Of a DNA stretch of 24,285 bases, positions 1 through 7,714 are shown in pieces. This DNA is from Cuniculiplasma sp052315315 (GTDB lineage Archaea; Thermoplasmatota; Thermoplasmata; Thermoplasmatales; Thermoplasmataceae), in assembly GCA_052315315.1 (NCBI GenBank), contig JBLSDE010000025.1, forward strand, positions 1-24,285, written 5' to 3'. The position numbers and the translations under genes were made by a program. Numbering within the stretch: the stretch's first letter is position 1; each line of letters begins with the position of its first letter. The notes beneath the pieces were generated by a model that did no database searches, was not told the origin of the DNA, and was given only the letters and a program-made list of their open reading frames with translations.

Positions 1-112
1 ATCCATCCGCACAATAGAAGATAGCCTGAATGAACTCAGGAATGTTAAGATGGAGAGGCGAAAGAGAAACAGCACCGAAGGAAAAATAAATAAATCGGAT
101 GCAATTACATGA
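1..112 (+). CDS. 3' end of an unknown protein
   Basis: An open frame enters the window at base 2 and stops with TGA at 110-112, giving the last 36 residues of a protein. The tail is rich in Lys, Arg and Glu and looks like a charged helix. Nothing in it identifies a family. A gap of about 60 bases with its own TATA-like sequence separates it from the next gene, so they are probably not one transcript. Confidence 0.5.
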   Translation, partial: SIRTIEDSLNELRNVKMERRKRNSTEGKINKSDAIT

Positions 113-176
113 ATGTCATTGAACTTTTTTCATAGAAGAGACAATATCTTATTATAAGGAAAGTTATAGGGAAATT

Positions 177-542
177 ATGTTCGACAAAAATAGGAAGAAA
201 AGACTTGAGTCATCAGCAAAGATTAGGGCAGAGAATTCACTCGAGGTACTTCAAAAATTATATAATATGTTATCAGATTCTCATGGCGGAGATATACATC
301 TAGAAAATTTTGATCTTAAGTATTCTTTTGCAGAAGTAAAACTCGATCAAAATGGAGAAGATGGTGTTATTGAGGATATCCCTTCGGACTTTGAGAAGGT
401 TCTGTCACTTAGTTTCGACTTATTTGTAAATCAAAAGAAGGAGAGAGAAATCATATTTGATAGAGAGGGAGTCAGAATATTCCCATTTGAAAGGCGTGGA
501 TTAGAAAAAGAAATAATTAATGATATTCTCTCCTCAAAATAG
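177..542 (+). CDS. Hypothetical protein, 121 aa
   Basis: Not recognised. The protein is acidic to neutral, has a basic N-terminal stretch (KNRKKR, residues 4-9) followed by helix-rich sequence, and has no cysteines, no membrane segment and no signal peptide. The ATG at 177 lies about 20-25 bases behind a TATA-like stretch (about 147-157), which fits a leaderless start. The gene stands alone: 130 bases separate it from the RidA gene, which has its own promoter. Low GC content matches the surrounding chromosome. Confidence 0.6.
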   Translation: MFDKNRKKRLESSAKIRAENSLEVLQKLYNMLSDSHGGDIHLENFDLKYSFAEVKLDQNGEDGVIEDIPSDFEKVLSLSFDLFVNQKKEREIIFDREGVRIFPFERRGLEKEIINDILSSK

Positions 543-672
543 TCTAATTTGGAATGAATGGAACATTATTCAATTTCTCAAAATTTTTTAAGAATTACTT
601 GGGGTATTGGAGAGTATAACTATCTAAATATCCCCAGAGAAATGTGTATAAATACGCGAGCAATCCTAGTTC

Positions 673-1041
673 ATGGGAATTAAAAGACTAAACCTATCAG
701 ATATGCCCAGAGCGGGGAATTATTCACATTCAGTATCGGTCGGCAATTTATTGTTTCTCTCAGGGCAATTGGGTATCAATGACAAAACAAAGGGTGACTT
801 CTCCGGGCAATTTAGAAACGCCATGAACAATATAATAAAAATATGTGAAGCCAATGGATCAGGAATCCAAAATATTGTAAAAATGGTTGTTTATATTTCA
901 AATCCATCTCACTTCCAGGAAATGAATAAATTGTTCAATGAATATTTTGAAGATTATCCTCCTGCAAGGACAACCATTGTTTGTTCGTTTCCAAATCCTG
1001 ATGCATTGGTTGAATTAGAAGCTACGGCATATGTTGATTGA
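673..1041 (+). CDS. RidA/YjgF family enamine/imine deaminase
   Basis: RidA proteins are small cytosolic trimers that hydrolyse reactive enamine/imine intermediates, such as 2-aminoacrylate products of PLP enzymes, to 2-oxo acids and ammonia. The 122-residue length is typical. The signature residues are present: FLSGQLG (28-34), the catalytic Arg in PPART (R99), and Glu in ELEATAY (E116). A TATA box, GTATAAATAC at about 645-654, sits close to 25 bases before the ATG, so the mRNA is probably leaderless. The next gene is glutamate dehydrogenase, also in amino-acid/2-oxo-acid metabolism, but it has a separate promoter. The exact substrate cannot be told from sequence. Confidence 0.93.
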   Translation: MGIKRLNLSDMPRAGNYSHSVSVGNLLFLSGQLGINDKTKGDFSGQFRNAMNNIIKICEANGSGIQNIVKMVVYISNPSHFQEMNKLFNEYFEDYPPARTTIVCSFPNPDALVELEATAYVD

Positions 1042-1160
1042 GCATAAACAAAATATTATTTTTCTTATTTCATATTCATTTCATTTTAAAAAGTGAGCAT
1101 AAAAAGGTTAAAAAGTTTAAACGTTTGTAAAGCATATCCCTGCAACCATAAGGTGATTAA

Positions 1161-2411
1161 ATGGTTGAAGACTTAGATCCGTTTGATATTGCAGTAAAGC
1201 AATTAGAAAAGGCTGCGAAAGTTATGAAACTTGACCAGCAAGCTCTCGAGATTTTAAAGACCCCTCAGCAGATTCTTCAGGTCAGCCTGCCTGTAAGAAT
1301 GGATGACGGAAAGGTAAAGGTTTTTACTGGATTCAGAGTGCATTATAACAATGCAAGAGGTCCTGTAAAAGGGGGAATAAGGTTCCATCCAGAAGAGACT
1401 CTTTCCACAGTCAAGGCTCTATCGGCATGGATGACTTGGAAAACAGCTGTTGTTGATATACCACTGGGTGGTGCAAAGGGTGGAATTATATGCGATCCAA
1501 AGAAAATGAGCGCAGGTGAGCTTGAAAGATTGAGCAGGGCATATGTGAGAGCCCTTGGAGAATTCATTGGTCCCGAAGTTGATATTCCTGCTCCAGATGT
1601 TTATACAACTCCTCAAATCATGGCATGGATGATGGACGAATATGAAAATATTGTTAGAAAATCAGCTCCAGGCGTTATTACTGGAAAGCCCCTGACTCTT
1701 GGTGGATCTCAGGGAAGAGGGGATGCCACAGCGAAGGGAGGTATGTACGTCCTTAAGGTGGGAGCTAAAAAGAAAGGTGTTGATCTTTCAAAGGCAACCG
1801 TTGCAGTTCAGGGTTTTGGAAACGCAGGACAATTTGCGCTCAAGTTGGTCAAGGAACACTTTGGTTCAAAGGTAGTGGCCATTTCTGATACCAAGGGAGG
1901 AATCTATCTCGAAAGTGGTCTTGATTTTGACAAGCTAATGGCTCACAAGCAGAAGCACGGCACTGTACAGGATTTCCCAGGTGCGAAGAACATAACAAAT
2001 GAAGAATTGTTAGAGCTGGGTGTAGATGTGCTTATACCCGCGGCAATTGAAAACCAAATAACCGGATCAAACGCGTCAAAGATAAAGGCCAAAATTATAC
2101 TGGAACTTGCAAATGGACCAACAACGCCAGAGGCCGATGAAATACTCTATAAGAATGGGGTTCTGGTTCTACCCGACTTCCTTGCAAATGCAGGAGGTGT
2201 TACAACATCCTACTTTGAGTGGGTACAGAATGTTGGGGGATATTACTGGACTCTTGAAGAGGTATACGAGAAACTGGACAAGAAGATGACTGCTGCGGCA
2301 GAGGCGGTTCTTGAAACATCAGACAAATACAAGGTCGACCCAAGAACAGCAGCCTATGTTATCTCTGTTCAGAGAGTAGCTGACGCTATGAAGGCCAGAG
2401 GCTGGTACTGA
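1161..2411 (+). CDS. gdhA: Glutamate dehydrogenase
   Basis: Catalyses reversible oxidative deamination of glutamate to 2-oxoglutarate and ammonia with NAD(P); cytosolic hexamer. The 416-residue length is typical of archaeal hexameric enzymes. Landmarks are GPVKGGIRFHP (67-77), the glycine-rich active-site segment LGGAKGGI with catalytic Lys106, DIPAPDVYT (141-149), and the Rossmann motif GFGNAG (218-223). An Asp (D243) follows the second strand of the nucleotide fold, which often favours NAD, but cofactor choice is uncertain. The ATG at 1161 is preceded by AAGGTGATTAA, a good GGTG ribosome-binding site. A TATA-like AAGTTTAAA lies near 1114-1122, so this mRNA probably has a short leader. Confidence 0.97.
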   Translation: MVEDLDPFDIAVKQLEKAAKVMKLDQQALEILKTPQQILQVSLPVRMDDGKVKVFTGFRVHYNNARGPVKGGIRFHPEETLSTVKALSAWMTWKTAVVDIPLGGAKGGIICDPKKMSAGELERLSRAYVRALGEFIGPEVDIPAPDVYTTPQIMAWMMDEYENIVRKSAPGVITGKPLTLGGSQGRGDATAKGGMYVLKVGAKKKGVDLSKATVAVQGFGNAGQFALKLVKEHFGSKVVAISDTKGGIYLESGLDFDKLMAHKQKHGTVQDFPGAKNITNEELLELGVDVLIPAAIENQITGSNASKIKAKIILELANGPTTPEADEILYKNGVLVLPDFLANAGGVTTSYFEWVQNVGGYYWTLEEVYEKLDKKMTAAAEAVLETSDKYKVDPRTAAYVISVQRVADAMKARGWY

Positions 2412-2421
2412 GGATACCAGT

Positions 2422-2462
2422 AAATTTTTTAAAAATATATATTTAATTTTTAATTTATTTTC
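2422..2462 (+). terminator. T-rich likely terminator after gdhA
   Basis: Directly after the gdhA stop come several T tracts (TTTTTT, ATTTAATTTTT, TTTATTTTC) with no strong hairpin. Oligo-T runs on the coding strand are the known archaeal transcription termination signal. The position before the tRNA-Gly promoter fits. Confidence 0.5.
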
Positions 2463-2535
2463 TTAAAACCTCAGTTCAAAAGGTTTCACATCTCGTAATT
2501 TTTTTATAAGACATCCCAATACGCAAAATACCAGA

Positions 2536-2607
2536 GCGAGAATAGTGTAGTGGTTATCACAGGGGCTTCCCAAGCCCTTAACCCGGGTTCGAATCCCGGT
2601 TCTCGCA
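2536..2607 (+). tRNA. tRNA-Gly (anticodon CCC)
   Basis: A full cloverleaf can be folded by eye. The acceptor GCGAGAA pairs with TTCTCGC, and the D stem is GTG/CAC. The anticodon stem GGGGC/GCCCT closes the loop TTCCCAA (anticodon CCC). The T arm is CCGGG-TTCGAAT-CCCGG, and the discriminator base is A. There is no intron and no encoded CCA. Confidence 0.95.
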
Positions 2608-3001
2608 TGTTGTTAAATTTTAGAAATACGACACTGTGATTGAAAATCTTAATATGTGGCATTTTGCAGGATATTTTGTTTCTTCATTTTTGGATCCAAT
2701 ATTTACCCAGATTGAATTTAGATCATATTCTCTGTTTTAGTAAATTTATGATAATCCAGAACACCATTTCATCGACTATGAATTAATGCTGCTTTCTTTA
2801 CCATCCATAAGGGGGCAAACATTATGTAAGAGATTTTCCAACACATTATAAGGAAGTAACAATTCAAATTTTGGCCGTGAAAAATTTCTATCTATATCTG
2901 TTTCATACCCCTTTTACAATTGGTGCAAAGTTGGTCGGTTATACCATATAAGCATAAGAAAAATTAGCAATAGAAATATAGCTTAAAGAAATACCTTATA
3001 G
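2608..3001. other. Gene-free stretch of about 390 bases
   Basis: No convincing ORF, RNA gene or repeat was seen. The first part is A/T-rich. The last 25-30 bases hold a TATA-like ATAGCTTAAAG (about 2977-2987) that would serve a leaderless start at 3002. Confidence 0.5.
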
Positions 3002-3505
3002 ATGGCAGGACGAATTAAAGTTATAAACGACCCTGGAGAGCTTGTATCAATATTCAGGGCATCTGATACGGATATAAAAAGAAAATTACTTATCGATCTT
3101 TCCACAAGCTGGATTACCTTGCCAAAAATTCAAGAAAAATATGGTATTGAAGGAAAACGGGCTCTTCTCTACCTGGATAAGATTAAAATGCTGGAAAGCC
3201 AATGGATGACTGGTGAAAATGGTCCGGAAAAGGCTTATCACACATTCTATAACAATGTGCAGATAAACCTTATGGGTACAATGACCGAATTGGCGGATAT
3301 TATATATGCTACTACTCTATCTGAATCTCAGCTTGAATCATACGAGAAGGAAATAGAGGGAATGATGACATCTGGTGAAGGAGTTTTCCTTGGGGAAGTA
3401 GCAGAAAAATTAGGTGTATCTCAAACCCTCCTAAAGGGTTTGGTGAAAAGATCTAGAAACCTTCAAATCAAAGGTTTTAAAATAGAAAAAGTTCTTGAAG
3501 AATGA
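3002..3505 (+). CDS. Winged-helix (ArsR-like) protein, 167 aa
   Basis: Residues about 14-75 have the pattern of a winged helix-turn-helix: the SIFRASDTDIKRKLLIDL helix, then a turn and a recognition-helix-like segment around KYGIEGKRALLYLDKI, then a wing-like stretch. Residues 118-160 look like a second HTH-like helical segment (EVAEKLGVSQTLLKGLVKRS). It is therefore probably a DNA- or RNA-binding protein; the ligand and targets are unknown. Its last four bases overlap the start of the aTrm56-HD gene (ATGA at 3502-3505), so the two are translated together, which suggests a tie to tRNA modification or nucleotide signalling. The start at 3002 fits a leaderless mRNA. Confidence 0.8.
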   Translation: MAGRIKVINDPGELVSIFRASDTDIKRKLLIDLSTSWITLPKIQEKYGIEGKRALLYLDKIKMLESQWMTGENGPEKAYHTFYNNVQINLMGTMTELADIIYATTLSESQLESYEKEIEGMMTSGEGVFLGEVAEKLGVSQTLLKGLVKRSRNLQIKGFKIEKVLEE

Positions 3506-4545
3506 CCGCCAAACTTAGCATTTACAGGTACGGTCACAGACCCGCCCGAGATAAGAGAATTACTACTCATGTGGCGCTTACGGCAAGGGCATTTGGAGCG
3601 AGTAATATACTTATAGATACGCCGGATAGGAGTATTGAGGAAAATATACAACGTGTAGTTGAAAATTTTGGTGGTCAGTTTCAAGTAGAATCAGGTTATT
3701 CTTTGGAAAAATTTCTTTCAAATGAGCCAAAATTTATACATCTTACGATGTATGGTCAACTTATCCAGGATGTTGAAGACAAAATCAGGGAATTAACAAA
3801 TAAGAATGATCATATATACATTTTTGTGGGAGCAGAGAAGGTACCTGGTATTGTTTACTCTAAAAGCTCCTTAAATGTTGCAGTCACTCAACAACCAATA
3901 AGTGAAGTATCAGCTTTGGCAATATTACTGGATAGAATATATATGGGGAAAGAGCTTCAAACGAATGAGTGGGGTCAAACAAGAATAATTCCAAATGAAA
4001 AGGGAAAGACAATAGAATTTGTTCCCAACAAATCAACCTGTATTGAAATTTTGAAGAGGCACGGTGCTTCTGAAGAATTGATAAATCACAGTCTTGCTGT
4101 AGAATATGTCGCTCATAAAATATGCAAAGAAATAGAATGCGACTATGATCTAGTTTCAGCAGGAGCCCTGCTTCATGATATAGGCAGGACTATTGATAAT
4201 AGCATAACTCACGGCATCACTGGTCAGGAAATTTTAGAGAAAGATAGAATTTCCAAGAGGGTACAAAACGTCGTTTTGAGACATATTGGAGGAGGAATTA
4301 CTGATGATGAAGCGGCATCCTTAAATATGCCAAGGAGGGGACTGATGCCAAGTACATTGGAGGAAAAGATAGTCTGCACGGCAGATAATCTTGTTAAAGG
4401 CAATAGACGTATAAGTATAAAAGATCAAATAAAGAGGTATAATGAAAAAGGGCTCCCGGAAGCCGCAGAAAGGATAAGGAAAATGTATGAAGAGTTATGT
4501 GAGATGGTTGGTTTTGATATAGATTCCCTTAAACTGTGGGAATAG
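3502..4545 (+). CDS. tRNA cytidine-56 2'-O-methyltransferase fused to an HD domain
   Basis: The N-terminal half (about 1-165) is the archaeal aTrm56 SPOUT methyltransferase, which makes Cm56 in the tRNA T-loop from S-adenosylmethionine. It opens with SIYRYGHRPARDKRITTHV (6-24) and carries the SPOUT knot signatures VGAEKVPG (109-116) and NVAVTQQPISEVSALAI (125-141). The C-terminal half (about 175-347) is an HD hydrolase domain, with metal-ligand candidates H196, H225-D226 (LLHDIGR), H237 and H261. Such a fusion is, to my knowledge, found in the Thermoplasma group; most archaeal aTrm56 proteins end after the first half at about 170-200 residues. The HD substrate is unknown. The start overlaps the stop of the upstream winged-helix gene. 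Confidence 0.93.
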   Translation: MTAKLSIYRYGHRPARDKRITTHVALTARAFGASNILIDTPDRSIEENIQRVVENFGGQFQVESGYSLEKFLSNEPKFIHLTMYGQLIQDVEDKIRELTNKNDHIYIFVGAEKVPGIVYSKSSLNVAVTQQPISEVSALAILLDRIYMGKELQTNEWGQTRIIPNEKGKTIEFVPNKSTCIEILKRHGASEELINHSLAVEYVAHKICKEIECDYDLVSAGALLHDIGRTIDNSITHGITGQEILEKDRISKRVQNVVLRHIGGGITDDEAASLNMPRRGLMPSTLEEKIVCTADNLVKGNRRISIKDQIKRYNEKGLPEAAERIRKMYEELCEMVGFDIDSLKLWE

Positions 4546-4635
4546 ATCAAATTGCCCAAAATAGAGATAATTGGTACTGCAGACCTTTTCATAATTCGAA
4601 AAACTTAATTGCCACCTTTTAATTAACCAAAACAA

Positions 4636-4708
4636 GCCGCTGTAGCTCAGCTGGTAGAGCACTCGCCTGTTAAGCGAGCGGTCGTCGGTTCGAACCCGAC
4701 CGGCGGCG
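4636..4708 (+). tRNA. tRNA-Asn (anticodon GTT)
   Basis: The acceptor GCCGCTG pairs with CGGCGGC through one G-T wobble. The D arm is AGCTCAGCTGGTAGAGC. The anticodon stem CTCGC/GCGAG closes the loop CTGTTAA, and the T arm is GTCGG-TTCGAAC-CCGAC. The discriminator is G. A TATA-like TTTTAATTAA lies about 15-20 bases upstream. There is no intron and no encoded CCA. Confidence 0.95.
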
Positions 4709-4752
4709 TTAAAGGAGAATATATTTATATTTTTACACTATGTTGTTATACG

Positions 4753-4950
4753 ATGAGAACCACTAAAAGTGAATCGGGGTTTTTACTTTCTTTCTCACTA
4801 CTGCTTATAATTATATTTATTTATGCTGGGCATCCCGGTAACAGAACAGAAAATGTGATTTTTTTATCCATTTGGTCAGCTGCATTGATTGTCTGGTTAT
4901 TCATCTACATCATGAAGTATGGGAGTATAAGAAGAAACAAATCAAGGTAA
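4753..4950 (+). CDS. Small two-helix membrane protein, 65 aa
   Basis: Two hydrophobic segments (about residues 9-25 and 35-54) separated by a short polar loop (GHPGNRTEN) predict a two-pass membrane protein. The C-terminal tail is strongly basic (KYGSIRRNKSR), so by the positive-inside rule it is probably cytoplasmic. A TATA-rich stretch at about 4720-4736 lies 20-30 bases ahead of the ATG, as expected for a leaderless gene. No family was recognised. It lies between two tRNA genes on the chromosomal side of the integration site. Confidence 0.55.
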   Translation: MRTTKSESGFLLSFSLLLIIIFIYAGHPGNRTENVIFLSIWSAALIVWLFIYIMKYGSIRRNKSR

Positions 4951-5011
4951 AAACGAGTAAAAGTCATTTACACTATTGGAAAAGTTTAAGTGAAATTTTG
5001 ACATTGCCAAT

Positions 5012-6037
5012 CTACTGGGGTTGTAGCTTAGCTAGGTAGAGCGCCTGGCTCATAACCAGGTGGTCATTGGTTCGAATCCGATCAGCCCCATCCGATTTAT
5101 ATTCAGATTCATTCTTTCCAATTATTTTCGTCATTTCATTTCCTCCTTGAAATATTTCTCCCATACGGGATCTTACCACCTCGGCAACCTCTTGCTGTGA
5201 AACGTGGGTATATCTTTGAGTCGTCTTTAGGGACTTGTGGCCAAGATGGATTTGCACCATTCTTATATCGACTGGTTTTGCTCCCATAAAGCCCTTTAAC
5301 AGGCTCGTGGCACACCAGTGCCTTGCAGCATGCCAGTGGAACTTCTTAACTCCTGAGAAAGCCCCGATCCTTCTCGCCATGTTTCTCATGTAATCGTAGG
5401 TCATTCTTCCGTAGGGTGTTGTGAACAGTCCTGTTGTATCGGTGTTAGGCCTGTACTCTGAGATGTATTTCCTTACATCGTTCATTATCTTGTCCGGAAG
5501 TCCTATGACCCTGTCGGCCTCTCCTTTCTCTGATCTTATTCTTATCCCATTTTCCTGGACATCGTCTATGTTGATTCTCACAATCTCCCCTATTCTTGCT
5601 CCTCCAAAGAATGCAATATGGGCAATGATGGAATTTCTCAGATTTATCTCCTTCCTGGAACTCATGTTTCCGGCAGCCTTCAGTATCCTTTTGACTTCAT
5701 CATCTGTCGGTATCCATGGATCCGGACTTGGAGTCTCTTTGAGCTTAGGTAATTCCATATCCACATGTATGAATCTGAACCAGGCTGCAAGATCTTTTCT
5801 CTGGTTATTGATGGAGTGAGATTTCACCCCCTTTTCGATCTGTTTGGCAAAAAAGTTGAGGATCTTCTCCTGGTCGGGGTGCTCAATATCGAAAAACTGT
5901 GAAAAGCTCCTGAGTCTCCTCATCGTTCTCTTCACTGTGGACATCGAATATCCGCCAAGGGTCATTGCCCATATTCTGAATTCCTGGAGTTTCTTATCAA
6001 GATCAGGAGAAACCTGATTCTTTTTTCCGTTGCTCAT
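5012..6037 (-). CDS. int: Tyrosine recombinase/integrase overlapping tRNA-Met
   Basis: A site-specific recombinase that integrates and excises the element through a phosphotyrosine intermediate. Residues about 13-95 form the SAM-like core-binding domain. The catalytic domain (about 105-290) has R148 (GGARIGE), K171, H236-x-x-R239 (HAARH), H267 (LGHKSLKTTQRYTH) and the nucleophile Y276. The last 26 residues or so (316-341) are encoded antisense to the tRNA gene and end just past its 5' end. They are therefore probably host-derived read-through and not part of the working fold. The start overlaps the stop of the upstream 83-aa gene (ATGA at 6034-6037), so it is the last gene of the long minus-strand operon. 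Confidence 0.93.
   Translation of the reverse strand: MSNGKKNQVSPDLDKKLQEFRIWAMTLGGYSMSTVKRTMRRLRSFSQFFDIEHPDQEKILNFFAKQIEKGVKSHSINNQRKDLAAWFRFIHVDMELPKLKETPSPDPWIPTDDEVKRILKAAGNMSSRKEINLRNSIIAHIAFFGGARIGEIVRINIDDVQENGIRIRSEKGEADRVIGLPDKIMNDVRKYISEYRPNTDTTGLFTTPYGRMTYDYMRNMARRIGAFSGVKKFHWHAARHWCATSLLKGFMGAKPVDIRMVQIHLGHKSLKTTQRYTHVSQQEVAEVVRSRMGEIFQGGNEMTKIIGKNESEYKSDGADRIRTNDHLVMSQALYLAKLQPQ
5017..5090 (+). tRNA. tRNA-Met (anticodon CAT), integration site
   Basis: The acceptor GGGGTTG pairs with CAGCCCC, and the discriminator is A. The anticodon stem CCTGG/CCAGG closes CTCATAA (CAT). The T arm is ATTGG-TTCGAAT-CCGAT. It lacks the A1-U72 pair and the three stacked G-C pairs of an archaeal initiator, so it is an elongator Met tRNA or possibly tRNA-Ile2(CAU), which sequence alone does not settle. 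A tyrosine recombinase gene on the opposite strand covers it entirely, making it the probable attachment site (attL) of the element to its right. Confidence 0.93.
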
Positions 6038-6285
6038 TGCTCCACCTTCCCGCTTGCTACCTTCTCGGCAAAAGCAATCATTTCTTTCTTTCTCTCAGGA
6101 TTGTTCAGTTCATCTCTATATCCTATGAATTTCCATTTGACGTGGGTTTCTTTTCCCGTCTTTATATTGAGAAATTGCTGGTTCAGTTTATCCTTCTTTG
6201 AAGGGATTATTGTATCGCCAGGCTTGAACTGTGGATTTGTTGACTCAATACAAACCCATATTCTTTCTCTGTTTTGGCTACTCAT
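6034..6285 (-). CDS. Unknown small protein, 83 aa
   Basis: Not recognised. Residues 8-70 alternate in a way that suggests a small beta-rich fold: WVCIES, then GDTIIP, then HVKWKFIGY. A charged helical tail follows (ERKKEMIAFAEKVASG). It is coupled by ATGA overlaps to the 86-aa gene before it and the integrase after it. The immediate link to the integrase makes an excisionase-like or regulatory role possible, but nothing in the sequence proves it. Confidence 0.7.
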   Translation of the reverse strand: MSSQNRERIWVCIESTNPQFKPGDTIIPSKKDKLNQQFLNIKTGKETHVKWKFIGYRDELNNPERKKEMIAFAEKVASGKVEQ

Positions 6286-6542
6286 TGCTCCACCTTCCTC
6301 TCGAAAACAAAAGTTATGGTATAGTATCCGGGCTCAAGCCTTTTGAATTCCCCACTATATCTCTCCTTCATGAATTCTTTCACTCTCACGAAGTCCTCGC
6401 CTGAGATTTCCTCGTCTGAAATCTCCACCATGATCTCGTTCCCCAAAATATCCACATTCAGGTAGTCCAGGCTGTCAACAGATCTTCTTATCTCTCGCAG
6501 TATTGAAGTCTCTGAGACTATCGTACTGTCTGTTTGAATCAT
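6282..6542 (-). CDS. Unknown acidic protein, 86 aa
   Basis: Not recognised. The protein is acidic, with an N-terminal helix (ILREIRRSVDSL) followed by strands (YLNVDILGNEIMVEISD) and a C-terminal strand (YYTITFVFERK). It begins inside the stop of the 38-aa ORF and ends inside the start of the 83-aa gene, both as ATGA overlaps, which supports real translation. Confidence 0.7.
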   Translation of the reverse strand: MIQTDSTIVSETSILREIRRSVDSLDYLNVDILGNEIMVEISDEEISGEDFVRVKEFMKERYSGEFKRLEPGYYTITFVFERKVEQ

Positions 6543-6655
6543 TGTGAACCCCTCTCAAGTTTCCTGTATAAGATCCTCGCAATCCACTTTGATAGATGCC
6601 TGATTGGATACCATCCAAGCATTCTGTCCAGTGTTTCCTCCCAGTACTTTCTCAT
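6539..6655 (-). CDS. Micro-ORF, 38 aa, basic
   Basis: A 38-residue basic, tryptophan-rich peptide starting MRKYWEETLDRMLGWYPIR, probably one or two amphipathic helices. Support comes from ATGA overlaps on both sides (start at 6655 in the stop of the 55-aa gene, stop at 6539-6541 in the start of the 86-aa gene) and a GGTGAGG ribosome-binding motif just ahead. Function unknown. Confidence 0.6.
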   Translation of the reverse strand: MRKYWEETLDRMLGWYPIRHLSKWIARILYRKLERGSQ

Positions 6656-6819
6656 ATCCTCACCCCCTTCATGGCAAGAACGTTAGGCCTGTGGTGATGC
6701 GTATATGGAGTCTTTGACAGGGAGACTCCGTAATTGTCCTTGAAAAGGACAACAATTCCATTGACGGTGTTATAGGAATTACCCTCATGGATTTCCATTC
6801 CACAGATCTCACATCTCAT
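6652..6819 (-). CDS. Small CxxC protein, 55 aa
   Basis: Starts MRCEICGMEIHEG: one C-x2-C pair near the N-terminus, then a strand-rich middle (GIVVLFKDNYGVSL) and a HHH run near residue 42. This may be a half zinc site completed by His or by dimerisation. GGAGGA lies eight bases before the ATG. It follows the 127-aa gene by three bases and overlaps the 38-aa ORF by ATGA. Unknown function. Confidence 0.6.
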   Translation of the reverse strand: MRCEICGMEIHEGNSYNTVNGIVVLFKDNYGVSLSKTPYTHHHRPNVLAMKGVRI

Positions 6820-6822
6820 GTC

Positions 6823-7206
6823 TCATTCCTCCACAAACCCATTTTTATCGCTGTCGTACGTAAATCCCATTTTATTCATCTTCGCCGCAAGTTCTCTGAA
6901 TTTATCCTTTTCGAGCCTTTTTGAGGGGGCCCATATACCCTTTGTAGACTCAACTAAGCCGTACTTTTTCTTTACAGCCTGAAACCAGTTTCTCCTGGCC
7001 TCTTCCGTCATATCGCTGCCTTGGATCTTGGCCTTTTCCTGCTCCCAATAAAAGTAAGGCCTTGCTGCCATTGAAACAAAAAACTTTACCTTCTCAGGAT
7101 CCGGCATTTCCTTTTTTTCAGTGAAATACTCTATGGCTTCCTTGTATATTCTGTCCAGGTACTCGAAATACTCCTTATAACCAGAAGAAACTTCTGCCAT
7201 CATCAT
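6823..7206 (-). CDS. Unknown helical protein, 127 aa
   Basis: Not recognised. It is predominantly helical and charged, with many aromatics (YKEYFEYLDRIYKEAIEYF near the N-terminus, then RPYFYWEQEK). The frame is open to an ATG at 7245. I prefer the ATG at 7206 (MMMAEVSSGY) because it overlaps the stop of the 46-aa gene (ATGA) and is preceded by GAGGTG, whereas the longer start would overlap that gene by 43 bases. Part of the integrase operon. Confidence 0.65.
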   Translation of the reverse strand: MMMAEVSSGYKEYFEYLDRIYKEAIEYFTEKKEMPDPEKVKFFVSMAARPYFYWEQEKAKIQGSDMTEEARRNWFQAVKKKYGLVESTKGIWAPSKRLEKDKFRELAAKMNKMGFTYDSDKNGFVEE

Positions 7207-7343
7207 TGGAACACCTCTTCCATTTTTGAACCACACTTGATACATTCGTTAGCCTTTCCAAAGAAATGACCAGTTGTTTCACATTCCTTTGCTCTCTGTT
7301 CTCTTATATCTTTCACAAATCTTTCCATTCGTTCTTTGTCCAT
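7203..7343 (-). CDS. Small zinc-finger-like protein, 46 aa
   Basis: A 46-residue basic peptide with a probable metal site: Cys21, His26, Cys34 and Cys37 (EC...GHFF...ECIKCG). The C-x2-C knuckle near the C-terminus resembles a small zinc ribbon or treble-clef half. GAGGTG precedes the ATG at good spacing. It starts two bases after the stop of the 122-aa gene and its own stop overlaps the next start. Probably a nucleic-acid- or protein-binding accessory; unproven. Confidence 0.6.
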   Translation of the reverse strand: MDKERMERFVKDIREQRAKECETTGHFFGKANECIKCGSKMEEVFQ

Positions 7344-7345
7344 CT

Positions 7346-7714
7346 TCACACCTCAACTGAATAAATCAGATCGAAGCCGTATGTAGAATGATAATCATCC
7401 CTTTCCTTTTGGCTCTGGAATTTAAGATAAGGTACATATCTCTCCATGAAGAGTTTTATATATTCCATATTTTCATCTCTTAAATCCGTTGCTTCGTGTG
7501 TTTCTTCATTTACTTCAATTCGGACAATCCCATTTGCAATATCATCTGTTTCAACAAGTAATTCATCATCCATGCCGTGTAAAGTCAAACTCAATGGAAT
7601 AGGATCATTGACATTTTTGTATATTTCTCCTTTTTCCATTGCTTCCTCGACTTCCAGTTCCCACTCCGACAAATCTTCCTGTTTTTCACTTTTCCATTTT
7701 TCTATGGTTTCCAT
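7346..7714 (-). CDS. Unknown acidic protein, 122 aa
   Basis: Not recognised. The N-terminal 30 residues are a very acidic helix (SEWELEVEEAMEKGE). The middle is strand-rich (PLSLTLHG, ELLVETDD, GIVRIEVNEE), followed by a helix (ENMEYIKLFMERYVPYL). The shape resembles the 86-aa protein at 6282-6542, which also ends strands with a KEFMKERY-like helix, but identity is too low to call them paralogues. ATG at 7714 directly follows the TGA of the preceding gene, with GAGGTTGATT as ribosome-binding site. Confidence 0.7.
   Translation of the reverse strand: METIEKWKSEKQEDLSEWELEVEEAMEKGEIYKNVNDPIPLSLTLHGMDDELLVETDDIANGIVRIEVNEETHEATDLRDENMEYIKLFMERYVPYLKFQSQKERDDYHSTYGFDLIYSVEV

Noticed and set aside
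1343..1616. Antisense frames inside glutamate dehydrogenase
   Set aside because: They are mirror frames of a highly conserved gene, with no promoter or ribosome-binding site.
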